Origin: Fibrella aestuarina BUZ 2
GTDB taxonomy: Bacteria > Bacteroidota > Bacteroidia > Cytophagales > Spirosomataceae
Assembly: GCF_000331105.1 (NCBI RefSeq)
Contig: NC_019012.1
Location: forward strand, 62,001 to 126,000
DNA: 64,000 nucleotides
Direction: 5' to 3'
A program made the translations under genes and the position numbers. Below are positions 1 to 8,117 of this stretch, one piece after another. A model generated the notes under the pieces. The model did not search any database. It was not told the DNA's origin and saw nothing but the letters and a program-made list of their open reading frames with translations. Within the stretch, counting starts at the first letter, position 1. Each line of letters begins with the position of its first letter.

Positions 1-364
1 GGATGTCGTTGGCGTGGGTACCCATTGCGCTCAGGTCATCGGCGATCAGTGAATACTCGGCGGGGTAGATGTGGCCGTCCTTGCTGATGACCGTCGAGAT
101 ACTTTGTAGCGTTCGGGTCGTTTGCTGCACCGTCGAGATCAATTGTTGGCCCCGGTGGTAGCTCTGAACGGCTCCCTTTACCTTTTTCAGCTTTTCAACG
201 GCATCGACCATCGTCTTGAACGAGGGCTTTTGGATCAGCGACATCAGGTTGGATACCGCCGTGTGAATGGGGTCAGAGACCACAAACTGCGCTTGCAGAG
301 CGGGTGGAGCCAGGCACAGGCAAAGCAGTAGCCCGGCCACCCGAAAAAGTCGGTTGGTTTGCAT
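1..364 (-). CDS. TraI/TrbJ-like conjugal transfer protein (partial, 3' end outside window)
   Basis: An open frame starts at an ATG at 364 and runs off the left edge with no stop, giving 121 codons. The N-terminus is a clear signal peptide (hydrophobic LLLCLCLAPPALQAQ, cleavage probably after AQ), followed by FVVSDPIHTAVSNL and a helical, coiled-coil-like stretch. This resembles the Bacteroidota TraI (DUF4141, TrbJ/VirB5-like) proteins, which start with a signal peptide and an 'AQ(W/F)VV(T/S)DP' segment and lie directly after the VirB4 gene in transfer operons. The position here, 36 bp downstream of VirB4 on the same strand, fits. Such proteins are periplasmic components of the mating-pair apparatus. 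Family assignment is by motif and context only. Confidence 0.7.
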   Translation of the reverse strand, partial: MQTNRLFRVAGLLLCLCLAPPALQAQFVVSDPIHTAVSNLMSLIQKPSFKTMVDAVEKLKKVKGAVQSYHRGQQLISTVQQTTRTLQSISTVISKDGHIYPAEYSLIADDLSAMGTHANDI

Positions 365-400
365 GATTGAATAGGGTTGAATTGCTCTAACGCATTGCCT

Positions 401-2995
401 TTAGGGGATTCGGCTGTACTGTTCCGTGCCGTTGAGCGGTCGGGGAGGGCGACCATTGGGGTGCAAAAGCGGTACACCTTGCGCGTTTACGGGTAAATAT
501 CCCCCTGCACGTTCGCCCCGCGCCCAGCCCTTTACTGCCGACTCTAAATCATTGCCGTACTTCGTTTTCGCCAGATCGTCAATCTCCTCCACCTTCGACC
601 GCTCCGTGGTGAACGTACCGTAGGCAACCCGACTCACCTCCACACCATACACCTTGCAGTAGTCGCCCAACAGTAGAGCCAGATCATTGTAAGGCGGGCG
701 GTTCGGGTCTTTGCCCTTATTGATACTCAGAATGATATTGGCCTGCTTCTCTGATAAGGACAGCGTTTGCATGACCTCCGAAAACCGCTTCTCGTAGTTG
801 CTCTGATCGAGCAAAAACTTAATGGGCGAGTTGTTGATGATCGCATCCTTCACGATGGCGTTGCCCACCAGATCGTCCACTTCCTGCGTCACCACACCCA
901 GCGACCCCAAGTGTTTCCGCACCGTTTTGGAACACCACCGCAGAAACTGTGCGAAGTTTTCCTTGGCCAATGCCTTCCAGGCTTCCTCGATGATGAGCAT
1001 TTTCAACACGCCCCGGACGCTGAATAGCTTACGGACGTAGGTGTTCATAATCATGATGGTCGTCACGGGAAATAGCACCGGGTGGTCCTTGATGTTGTCC
1101 AGTTCGTACACCACGAAAGGCAGTTCCATCAGGTCGATGTTCTTCCGGGAGTTGAGCAGGTAGCCGTATTGATTATCCGCGTGGAAAGGCCGGAGTATGT
1201 ACAGAAAGTTGTTCAGGTTGAATTCACGCTCTGACCCCATGTTGCGCGCGAAGATGGCCGGGTACGTATCACGGGTGAAGGCATAGAACGTATCGAAACA
1301 GGGAAACGAGTCATCATCGCCTGTGTCGTGCATGTGCCGCATGGCCCCGTAATACTCGTGGACGATATTAGCAATGGTCACCTCCTCGGCTTTGGTGGCC
1401 GGTTCTCCGTCTTTCTTCCAAAGGGCCATCAGCAGGTTTGCCAGCGCGTCTTTGGTTTCCTCATCCGGGTTTAAATCCTTGATGTAGAACGGATTAAATT
1501 CAATTGGGTTGTCGGCCTCGTAAGTAATGTACCGCCCACCCATGAGCGTACATAGTCGTTTGTAGGAGCCGCCCACGTCAACCAGACTGATGTGCGTTCC
1601 GTGCGCGAGCAGGTAGTACACTAAGTTGTTCATGGAGAATGATTTGCCCGACCCCGACGGTCCTATAACCATGAAGTTGCGGTTGGCAATAATGCCCCGT
1701 TCCATTGGTCCGAAGAACGGGTCAACCATGCAGGGGCGACCAAAGCGGTCGGTCAGTAACAGCCCGTTTTTGCAGAAAAAATCATCCTGATAATTGGTTT
1801 CCGTGTTCCACAGGGCCGTTGCTTCTTCTAAAAAGCAAGTAGCTAAGTTGTCGGCTCCGATTTCGGCGATGTTGCCTGGAATGCACGACCAATACAGCGT
1901 TTCTGCGTCGTAGGTGGCTAATTTCGGCTTGAAGCCCAGTTTAGAAATCGCTGCTGCTGTCTGTGAACGGTACGTATCGGCCACGTCGGGGTCCTGGTGA
2001 AACACGACCACGTTGTAATGCGCCCGTACCACGCGCCGGTTGCGATCTTTAACTTCCTCCATAAACGCATCTTTCGAGCGGATGCTGACCTCGTTTTCTT
2101 TCGACCAGGCCGCAAACGAGGTGTGCCGTTTTACTTCTTTAACCAGTTCGTTGGTTAGGGCGTGGCCGTCTTCGATAAGCAGCACCTGATTATAGATGTG
2201 GTTGAAGGGCAGCAACATACCCAACGCTGAACCCGTCGAAATAGGAAAATGGCTACTGTCGGTAGAGAACTGCTCCAGCCGCGCCGAATTGTACACTTCG
2301 TTCGGAAAGTCGCTCAGTTCCGAGAGTGTGTAAGTATGAGTACGTTGCCCTGCGATAGTCAAGCCGTTGGTCAGGTCGATGTCGTGCAGCGTCGGGTCAT
2401 CGAGGGACAGAGAAAAGTACCGTTGGAATAGCCCGGTATGTTCGCCATTATCTAACAACTCGGTAGGGGTTAGCCGGTGCAGCTTCATCTTGCCCGAATC
2501 CTGGTAGATTGCCGCAAACTGATTGACCACATCCACGAACTCCGCCCAGGTACGGCTGTCCTGCATTTCCTTTGGCACCAAATGTCGTTTCAACAGCGAC
2601 GACTGCCCACTGGTACGTTTCAGGGGCGAGGTAGCCGGGCGAGTGATGTAGAGATAACACCGATGCCGCAAGTAAGGCCGATCCGAAAAATGCCGCTCGT
2701 TCTCCCAGGCCACATAGTTTGTCTCCCGCAAAAATTCATTTCCAAACGGAGGTGTATATACGTCTTCGATAAACAGGTCCTGTTTGTGAACCATGTACCC
2801 CACCGGCAATACCTTAGCCGCTCGGATCAATACGTCGTGCAAGGCATCATATTCCCCATCCGACACGGCAAAGATTTCCAGAGCCTGTAGCTCAAAAGCC
2901 GCCGTAATGTCCGCGTTTTTTGAGACCAGGCAACCCGTCGGCTCGTCGATGCACAGAATTGGGAAAAGTTGCGCGAGTGATTTGCTCTTCTTCAT
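401..2995 (-). CDS. traG: Conjugation system VirB4-family ATPase (TraG of Bacteroidota)
   Basis: This 864-residue protein is the energising ATPase of a type IV secretion system. A Walker A motif (GPSGSGKS) lies near residue 443 and a Walker B segment (MLIIEEAW) near residue 664. The N-terminal 400 residues match the VirB4 pre-ATPase region, including the conserved FFGPMERGIIANRN lead-in to the P-loop. Length is typical for Bacteroidota TraG. Its ATG at 2995 overlaps the stop of the TraF gene in an ATGA arrangement, so the two are probably translationally coupled. It acts at the cytoplasmic face of the inner membrane, powering pilus assembly and DNA transfer. No truncation or missing motif was seen. 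Confidence 0.95.
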   Translation of the reverse strand: MKKSKSLAQLFPILCIDEPTGCLVSKNADITAAFELQALEIFAVSDGEYDALHDVLIRAAKVLPVGYMVHKQDLFIEDVYTPPFGNEFLRETNYVAWENERHFSDRPYLRHRCYLYITRPATSPLKRTSGQSSLLKRHLVPKEMQDSRTWAEFVDVVNQFAAIYQDSGKMKLHRLTPTELLDNGEHTGLFQRYFSLSLDDPTLHDIDLTNGLTIAGQRTHTYTLSELSDFPNEVYNSARLEQFSTDSSHFPISTGSALGMLLPFNHIYNQVLLIEDGHALTNELVKEVKRHTSFAAWSKENEVSIRSKDAFMEEVKDRNRRVVRAHYNVVVFHQDPDVADTYRSQTAAAISKLGFKPKLATYDAETLYWSCIPGNIAEIGADNLATCFLEEATALWNTETNYQDDFFCKNGLLLTDRFGRPCMVDPFFGPMERGIIANRNFMVIGPSGSGKSFSMNNLVYYLLAHGTHISLVDVGGSYKRLCTLMGGRYITYEADNPIEFNPFYIKDLNPDEETKDALANLLMALWKKDGEPATKAEEVTIANIVHEYYGAMRHMHDTGDDDSFPCFDTFYAFTRDTYPAIFARNMGSEREFNLNNFLYILRPFHADNQYGYLLNSRKNIDLMELPFVVYELDNIKDHPVLFPVTTIMIMNTYVRKLFSVRGVLKMLIIEEAWKALAKENFAQFLRWCSKTVRKHLGSLGVVTQEVDDLVGNAIVKDAIINNSPIKFLLDQSNYEKRFSEVMQTLSLSEKQANIILSINKGKDPNRPPYNDLALLLGDYCKVYGVEVSRVAYGTFTTERSKVEEIDDLAKTKYGNDLESAVKGWARGERAGGYLPVNAQGVPLLHPNGRPPRPLNGTEQYSRIP

Positions 2996-3330
2996 CGTGG
3001 GGTACGTGCTACAGTAGTACGGACAGGGATCAGCCGGTTGAATGACTGATGCTGGCAGACGTATTGGGGCCGGAGTCGTTGTACCTGTTGCTTAACGGCC
3101 CCCCACCGACCATGCCGGTTGTTTTGGGTGTAGCACCAGGCCAACGTACCACCACTGCCTACGGCCAGCACGAACAGAGCAACCAGAATGGGCAAGCCCA
3201 GAATATAGCTGAACAGCGTGACAAAGACTGAAGCGATCAGCCCTCCGGCTGCGTAGTAAAAATGCAGGCCGCGTAGCCCCCGAAACTCGATTTCGTTATC
3301 AACACCCCGGTGAATTGGGTAAGATTTCAT
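2992..3330 (-). CDS. TraF-like (DUF4133) conjugation inner-membrane protein
   Basis: The start at 3330 (MKSYPIHRGV) gives 112 residues; an upstream ATG at 3387 would add 19 residues inside the preceding gene and is less likely. The sequence begins with the family pattern Y-x-I-x-x-G-V/I-x-x-x-I-E-F-R/K-G-L, followed by two hydrophobic segments (about residues 27-72), as in DUF4133/TraF, a small VirB3-like membrane protein. Both gene ends overlap neighbours by the four-base ATGA pattern, placing it inside a tightly coupled tra operon between the TraE-like genes and VirB4. Role: inner-membrane component of the mating-pair complex, by family. Confidence 0.85.
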   Translation of the reverse strand: MKSYPIHRGVDNEIEFRGLRGLHFYYAAGGLIASVFVTLFSYILGLPILVALFVLAVGSGGTLAWCYTQNNRHGRWGAVKQQVQRLRPQYVCQHQSFNRLIPVRTTVARTPR

Positions 3331-3779
3331 AGCATTGCTGAGATTATTGAACTCATCAGGAACAAAAACGCCAATGAGCCAAACCATTTGAACATGAACT
3401 CGTAGAGGTCGTCGTCACCCCGCCGAAACTTTTGAAACACCCGGATCAGGCCGATGATCGCCACGACAACGCCCAACAGCAGGGCCGCCCGGCTCCCCTC
3501 GATTGCCATCGACTGCGTGTACTGTTGGGCGAGGTAATCGCTTCCCCCGAACGAAGACGAAAAGACTCCGCTCAGGATGAAGCGATCTACCGCGTAGGCG
3601 GCCCCGCCACAGAAGGCAATGCTCGTTAGCCACAACACCAGTGGCCCCTCCACGTCTTCGCCCCGGTTCCATTGCTGGTAGATCCGAAACCCCGCAACCA
3701 CTGCGGCAAAGGCACACAGCCAAAGACCAATAGACTTCACCTGCCCGTAAGCCTGAAATTCGTCGTAGAGTAGGATCAC
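3327..3779 (-). CDS. Tandem TraE-like (DUF4134) double-hairpin membrane protein
   Basis: This 150-residue protein starts at a GTG that overlaps the stop of the upstream gene (GTGA), and its own stop overlaps the TraF start. It contains two copies of the same unit: a hydrophobic segment ending in G-F-R-I-Y then x-x-W-x-R-G-E-D, and again G-L-I-R-V-F then x-K-F-R-R-G-D-D, each followed by a second hydrophobic segment. The unit is the one seen in the classical TraE gene upstream (G-A-F-R-I-Y, A-G-D). TraE/DUF4134 proteins are VirB2-like pilin or channel subunits. This gene therefore looks like an internal duplication of that hairpin, and it lacks the signal peptide of the other two. Function as a transfer component is inferred. 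Confidence 0.75.
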   Translation of the reverse strand: MILLYDEFQAYGQVKSIGLWLCAFAAVVAGFRIYQQWNRGEDVEGPLVLWLTSIAFCGGAAYAVDRFILSGVFSSSFGGSDYLAQQYTQSMAIEGSRAALLLGVVVAIIGLIRVFQKFRRGDDDLYEFMFKWFGSLAFLFLMSSIISAML

Positions 3780-4321
3780 CGGGTCAGTCGTGTGTATTCG
3801 CGGAGCGAGTCAGACGCGACGCGGTAGTAGTTACGAATCGAATCCACCTGGGCATCGCTGCCGGGCCGGTAGGCCGTAGGAGCCAACGTACCTGCGGTTG
3901 GGTCGGCAATGGCTGAATTGTCTTCCGTGCCTCGGTACAGGAGCTTATCCGTACCAAACCGGGACGAGGTTACCGAAGGCATCCGGCGGCCAACCCAGCC
4001 CTGCAAAAACAGCGCAATCATGCTAACGCCGATTATAGCTGATCCCAACCGCCAGACTTCTACGGCAAAGTCACCCGTACCGGCCTGAACGCGGGCGTAG
4101 ATCCGAAGCCCCCCGATGAGGGCCGTTAGCCCACACACGGCCCAAACGAATTTGAGAAACGTCGGCATTCGGCTTAGGATAGGGTTTGTAAACTGTCCAT
4201 CGATGCCCACTGATGCGGCTGGATTGCCGTTTAGATTGACGTTCTGGGCCAGCCCGACATACGTGATGAGCAGGCAGCAGCCCAGCAGCCACAATGTTTT
4301 CAGGCGGAACATGGAGCACAT
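3776..4321 (-). CDS. TraE-like protein with C-terminal extension
   Basis: I place the start at 4321 (or the in-frame ATG at 4312); an open frame extends further upstream but overlaps the TraE gene. The N-terminus is a signal peptide (FRLKTLWLLGCCLLITYVG, then AQ). The body has one hairpin of two hydrophobic segments with the shared motif G-G-L-R-I-Y-x-x-x-x-A-G-T-G-D between them, followed by a polar tail of about 70 residues rich in T, D and R. It lies four bases downstream of the TraE stop and overlaps the next gene, so it is part of the tra operon. By the hairpin motif it is a VirB2/TraE relative; the tail is not recognised. Confidence 0.7.
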   Translation of the reverse strand: MCSMFRLKTLWLLGCCLLITYVGLAQNVNLNGNPAASVGIDGQFTNPILSRMPTFLKFVWAVCGLTALIGGLRIYARVQAGTGDFAVEVWRLGSAIIGVSMIALFLQGWVGRRMPSVTSSRFGTDKLLYRGTEDNSAIADPTAGTLAPTAYRPGSDAQVDSIRNYYRVASDSLREYTRLTR

Positions 4322-4325
4322 CCGA

Positions 4326-4664
4326 TTAGGCGTTTTGGAAAAATACAGCTTGGAGAATAGCGGCAAAGGCCAGTAGGAAAAGCACTGAGCCACCCCAGTT
4401 GACTGCCGATTTTTGCACGTCCTGATCGCCCGCCTGCATTTTTGAGTAGATGCGAAATGCACCAAAAATGCCGACAATAGCGGCAATGACATACATCACC
4501 GTTGTCATGGGCCGGAAGTAATCCTGTAGGTCTCGCGTTGTTTGAGTAAGCACTTGTACTCCTGCTCCAATGCCCTTGGTTTGATCGACGTTTTGGGCGA
4601 GCGTAAAGGTTGCTGAGAGCATGGTAAGCAGTAGCCCACGCCCTGCAATTGTGAATCGTTTCAT
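4326..4664 (-). CDS. TraE-like (DUF4134) conjugative pilin/channel subunit
   Basis: The start at 4664 (MKRFTIAGRG) yields a 112-residue protein with a signal peptide ending at TLAQ, then a polar stretch and two membrane segments separated by G-A-F-R-I-Y-S-K-M-Q-A-G-D-Q-D. This is the usual size and organisation of Bacteroidota TraE, a VirB2-like small secreted or membrane subunit. It is the first gene of the leftward tra run in this window. Upstream (4665-4760) is very AT-rich and contains CTAATCTTTGC on the minus strand, a near match to the Bacteroidota -7 box, so the operon promoter is probably there. Confidence 0.85.
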   Translation of the reverse strand: MKRFTIAGRGLLLTMLSATFTLAQNVDQTKGIGAGVQVLTQTTRDLQDYFRPMTTVMYVIAAIVGIFGAFRIYSKMQAGDQDVQKSAVNWGGSVLFLLAFAAILQAVFFQNA

Positions 4665-4916
4665 GAAATCAATGCGTGTTAAACGGTTACTGTCTCCGGC
4701 CAGATGACATTGCAAAGATTAGATAAATGTTTAAAAAATTAAATAATAAAAGGTAAAAAATTATTTTTAATTAAGTTATACATTTGATTATCAAGGCTAT
4801 ATTCTTTTACTTAATTCGTTACGGTCAATCTTGTCAGGCAACCTGTATAGTACTAATTTCTCCAAATCGGGAAAGGCCACTACTTTTACAAAAAAGTTTT
4901 ACTCTGTTTATCCGCT

Positions 4917-5513
4917 ATGTTTACTCAACTAAATCGCGTGCTCGCCCTTGTCATTACATCAATCAGTCTGTTTACTGCTCAAGGTTGCAAACCCTCCGAC
5001 AATACGAATCCATTATCAGCGGACAAACAGCAGGAACAATCAGCCAACGCGGCTGTTAGGCTCAGTGGTAACTACGCTTGCGTCCGATTGCAATTGGACA
5101 ATGGTTACACAGAAGGGCGCGGTCAACTAAAAGGAGTAGGGTACTCAGCGATGGTGCGGGCCAAAGGCGACTCGGTTCAATTGGCTCTGACAGGTGACGG
5201 CACGGCAGGCGCGTTCAACGGACTTGATTTAGGCACGTATGCTGTTGACGCTAAATCAAGCGGGGGAAGTGCGCCTACCTATTTTACGATTAAGAAGAAC
5301 ATCCTGACGGATTACAACGCGGTGACAGTAGTTGACCGTAGTGTAGATGGTAAACAGATCACGTATTCGTTCCCCATTTCGTTATTTCAATTCTTACCAG
5401 GCACGGCAAAGGCCGGTCAGTTCACGCCTGTCAAAGCGTCTGACATCTTCACAGCGACACAAAAGGTCGTTGGCATTTTTACCCTTGAACGAACGATCAC
5501 AATCGCTAATTGA
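4917..5513 (+). CDS. Predicted lipoprotein of unknown function
   Basis: The 198-residue product has a signal peptide followed by a lipobox, TAQGC, with the cysteine at residue 24, so it is probably a lipoprotein. The mature part is polar, rich in beta-forming residues and has no motif I recognise. The sequence upstream is AT-rich, with TACTTTTA at about 4874 as a weak -7-like box. The gene is divergent from the tra operon and lies upstream of parA; it could be an entry-exclusion or surface protein of the plasmid, but nothing in the sequence proves that. Confidence 0.6.
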   Translation: MFTQLNRVLALVITSISLFTAQGCKPSDNTNPLSADKQQEQSANAAVRLSGNYACVRLQLDNGYTEGRGQLKGVGYSAMVRAKGDSVQLALTGDGTAGAFNGLDLGTYAVDAKSSGGSAPTYFTIKKNILTDYNAVTVVDRSVDGKQITYSFPISLFQFLPGTAKAGQFTPVKASDIFTATQKVVGIFTLERTITIAN

Positions 5514-5655
5514 CTATTTAATTTGTCAGATAGTCTAATAATTGAGCTTGTTGTTTTGGGGATATTAAGTTGATTATTAGTCTTTTGAAATTATTTCTGT
5601 GCAATCATTTTTTATAGCTGGTTAGTTTTATAGACAACTATTTGTAATCATTTGC

Positions 5656-5663
5656 CATATTTG
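5656..5663 (+). promoter_or_regulatory. Possible -7 box for parA
   Basis: CATATTTG matches the Bacteroidota TANNTTTG box at seven of eight counted positions and lies about 17-26 bases before the two candidate parA start codons. It is preceded by TTTG repeats that could serve as a -33 element. Assigned by pattern only. Confidence 0.35.
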
Positions 5664-5679
5664 CCCATCACTGGCCCAA

Positions 5680-6285
5680 ATGCACAGCATGAAAATCATT
5701 ACAGTTGCTCATCAAAAAGGGGGGGTAGGCAAAACGACGCTGGCACTTAATTTGGCCTTTTACCTGAAAGATATTAAGAGGGTCGGTATTGTCGATACAG
5801 ACTTACAGGGAAGTGTTCAGGGGCTTGACTCGTTGCTCGACGGCATTACGCTGGTCAGTTACGAAAACTTGCAGGAGGGTAACTACCCTGAACTCGACGT
5901 GATTATCATCGACACGCCCCCGTACCTGACGAGCAAACTGACAGAACTCTTCGCCGTATCTGACTTTGTACTGGTGCCCACGAAGGTGAGCTACCTGGAC
6001 GCAATGGCTCTAAAAGCGACGATGGCAATGCTTCAGCAGACCCAACAGGAACGCCCAGATCTTCGTGCCGGCATCGTACTCAACATGGTGAAGCCACGTA
6101 CCTCGATGAACCGGGAAATAAAGGACATCTTGGATGCCTACCCGATACCCACCTTGAAAACGCGGATACACGAACGGGTCAGCTACATTCGCTCTGTGAT
6201 TGCAGGCGGCATCGTACAACTGGAAGACGAGAAAGCACACGACGAAATGGCCGACTTGGCCGAAGAAATCATCGAACAACTTTAA
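5680..6285 (+). CDS. parA: ParA-family partition ATPase
   Basis: The 201-residue protein (198 if started at the ATG at 5689, MKIITVAHQ) has the deviant Walker A motif KGGVGKTT near its N-terminus, the DTDLQGS segment that follows it in ParA proteins, and the Walker B-like IIIDTPPYLT. It is a short ParA/Soj-type ATPase without an N-terminal DNA-binding extension (type Ib). It is followed after 24 bp by a small ribbon-helix-helix gene, the expected CBP/ParG-type partner. Role: active segregation of the plasmid by ATP-dependent nucleoid binding. The neighbourhood, transfer genes on one side and the origin 18 kb away, supports a plasmid. Confidence 0.9.
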   Translation: MHSMKIITVAHQKGGVGKTTLALNLAFYLKDIKRVGIVDTDLQGSVQGLDSLLDGITLVSYENLQEGNYPELDVIIIDTPPYLTSKLTELFAVSDFVLVPTKVSYLDAMALKATMAMLQQTQQERPDLRAGIVLNMVKPRTSMNREIKDILDAYPIPTLKTRIHERVSYIRSVIAGGIVQLEDEKAHDEMADLAEEIIEQL

Positions 6286-6309
6286 GCGACCGCACAGACA
6301 GAACAACTC

Positions 6310-6588
6310 ATGGCAGAATCCCTAAAAGAACGGCAGGCCCGCCTGGCCGACAGACTCAAATCTGAACCGCCCAAAGCACCTATTCAAGAAGTCAATCCAG
6401 TTGTCGCAACCGACGAGCGGACCACTATGAAAACAGTAGCACCACCCACTGCTGATGACCTCGTGCAGTTCAATGTCAAGATTCCTAAGCAAATGGCGAA
6501 GGCTGTAAAGCAGGTTGCTCTTGATGATGAAGTCGATATTCGGGACGTGGTGCGAGTGGCAATAGACGAGTATCTAAAGCGAAGGTAG
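6310..6588 (+). CDS. Small ribbon-helix-helix protein, probable ParA partner
   Basis: This 92-residue protein has a charged, flexible N-terminal half (ERQARLADRLKSEPPKAP) and a C-terminal segment of the ribbon-helix-helix kind: VQFNVKIPKQMAKAVKQVAL, then DDEVDIRDVVRVAIDEYL. The short strand followed by two helices is the form of ParG/ParB-like partition adaptors, in which the flexible N-terminus stimulates the ATPase and the RHH dimer binds the centromere. The gene directly follows parA and ends at a terminator, so it is probably the second gene of the parA operon. A centromere (parS) could not be identified. Confidence 0.75.
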   Translation: MAESLKERQARLADRLKSEPPKAPIQEVNPVVATDERTTMKTVAPPTADDLVQFNVKIPKQMAKAVKQVALDDEVDIRDVVRVAIDEYLKRR

Positions 6589-6600
6589 GGACTATGTAGA

Positions 6601-6626
6601 AAAACCCAGATTTCACTGGGTTTTCT
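6601..6626 (+). terminator. Intrinsic terminator after the partition operon
   Basis: AAAACCCAG (6601-6609) pairs perfectly with CTGGGTTTT (6616-6624) around a six-base loop, with the T-run forming part of the right arm. It lies 13 bases after the RHH stop codon. The run of A at its left side means it could also serve the leftward Argonaute operon, which ends at 6663. Confidence 0.8.
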
Positions 6627-6662
6627 GTATTGTATAATTGCAATGATTGAGCAAATTACTTG

Positions 6663-8117
6663 TCACATGTAGAAGCTGTATCGAAGTTCCATATCGCTAT
6701 CGTCACCTTCTGGCAAATATTTCAAGATATCGCCTACCTTCCGGGCACATTCAATGGTTATAGGTAGTCGCCGATCAAACTGCGTATTATTCCAATTCAT
6801 CTTTGTTAATCCTAAGATTTCGTTGCAAATCAATTCTGGTGAAACGTCGTGCCGGAACAAACGAATTTGAAGTGGATTGGGAATATACATACCTGGGTAA
6901 GTCTCAAAATACGGGACTGATCCTCGTGAGTAAAGCAAGTGATTCTTTTCATCAAAACTTAACAAAGTCCCGCGCACAGGAGGATACCGTTGGTCCCTAA
7001 ATAATCTAAACGTAGTACCACGTTGAATGGTAACCATATCTAGTGCATCAATCCGACTTTCACGCGCTGCTTCAATAATTCCAGCCTGTTCTGCATCCGT
7101 GAAATTTGATGTTTTATGTACTACCAGACGCTGAGGTGCTAAATGTAAAGACTCTCTGTATTCAGCTAAGGCCCGATTCATCAAACGGTATGCTTGTTCT
7201 GCTGTTAAATGCGGTACAGGATCGCTCTTTTTGACATGAATGGGGTCTTCCCCACGCAAAATCACCCCTTTACCTAACTCATTGAATATCTGTGCAATGC
7301 TTGTTTGCATAGATACTCTATCTCTGCTCTGATAGAAGCTAATTCCGGCATAACAAACAACCGAAGCAGGAGGACGTATTAAGCTCCAGGGCGTACCCGC
7401 TGCTTTATAGTATAAGGCCGTAAAAAGATTCCAGGCAATGCTGGCTTTGTCCTGCATTTCGCCTGATGGATTATTAATGCGATCTCGTATAATCTGAATA
7501 GGAATATGGTGTTTCATCGCACGTGCTTTCAGCATCCTGCGAAAGTTGTACTCCATCTTATTACTTGCTCTCTCATCATCGTCGCCTTCCCCTGCTTCAT
7601 CGGCAGATTGTTCTTCATCAGCTTCAAGCGCGGTGTTGGGATTAAAATGTTGGACAAATGATTCTGGAACTACACAAAGTATTACACTTGGTTTTTTATT
7701 TTCAGATAGCCATTTGATTTTTCTAACGTATAATTCTACCGCACTTTCGATAACTTCATCTTCACTGCCGACCTTATATACCTCGTCAAACTCAGTATTA
7801 TTGATTCGACGGACATACTCTTCTTCATATACCAATTGGGAACAGAATCCATTTTGTTTTTGGAAGCCCATAAAACTGGGGAAAAGCTTTGGCTGCTTAC
7901 TGGGTTTGGCATCAATGATAGATTTACCTTCTTCAAGCCAAGTTAGAACTATATCGACACTATCACTTTTTCCAATCACACCTACAACCACCTTTTCAGG
8001 GCGGTCTTGTTGATGAATGTCGTAAGGACCAAAACGCCGAATACCATCTTTAGGGCATATAGACGTGTTGTTGTTGCCGAATTCCAGCAACGGTTCTGGT
8101 AGATTTATCAGTCTCAT
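6663..8117 (-). CDS. Short prokaryotic Argonaute (MID-PIWI), predicted catalytically inactive
   Basis: The 484-residue protein has the layout of a short pAgo. An N-terminal segment (LPEPLLEFG, then GIRRFGPYD) is followed by a MID domain and a PIWI domain. The guide-binding signature is visible as M-Q-D-K-A-S-I-A with Q222 and K224, then TPWSL. In the PIWI domain the positions of the catalytic DEDX tetrad are not conserved: the first aspartate region reads CYAGISFY (residues 255-262), the RDG region reads VVHKTSNFTDAE (332-343), and the C-terminal region reads TKMNWNNTQFD. This is typical of short, non-slicing pAgos that act as guide-directed sensors. Its ATG overlaps the partner's stop (ATGA). 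The segment is more AT-rich than its surroundings. Role inferred: guide RNA/DNA sensing of invading DNA with effector activation in the partner. Confidence 0.9.
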   Translation of the reverse strand: MRLINLPEPLLEFGNNNTSICPKDGIRRFGPYDIHQQDRPEKVVVGVIGKSDSVDIVLTWLEEGKSIIDAKPSKQPKLFPSFMGFQKQNGFCSQLVYEEEYVRRINNTEFDEVYKVGSEDEVIESAVELYVRKIKWLSENKKPSVILCVVPESFVQHFNPNTALEADEEQSADEAGEGDDDERASNKMEYNFRRMLKARAMKHHIPIQIIRDRINNPSGEMQDKASIAWNLFTALYYKAAGTPWSLIRPPASVVCYAGISFYQSRDRVSMQTSIAQIFNELGKGVILRGEDPIHVKKSDPVPHLTAEQAYRLMNRALAEYRESLHLAPQRLVVHKTSNFTDAEQAGIIEAARESRIDALDMVTIQRGTTFRLFRDQRYPPVRGTLLSFDEKNHLLYSRGSVPYFETYPGMYIPNPLQIRLFRHDVSPELICNEILGLTKMNWNNTQFDRRLPITIECARKVGDILKYLPEGDDSDMELRYSFYM

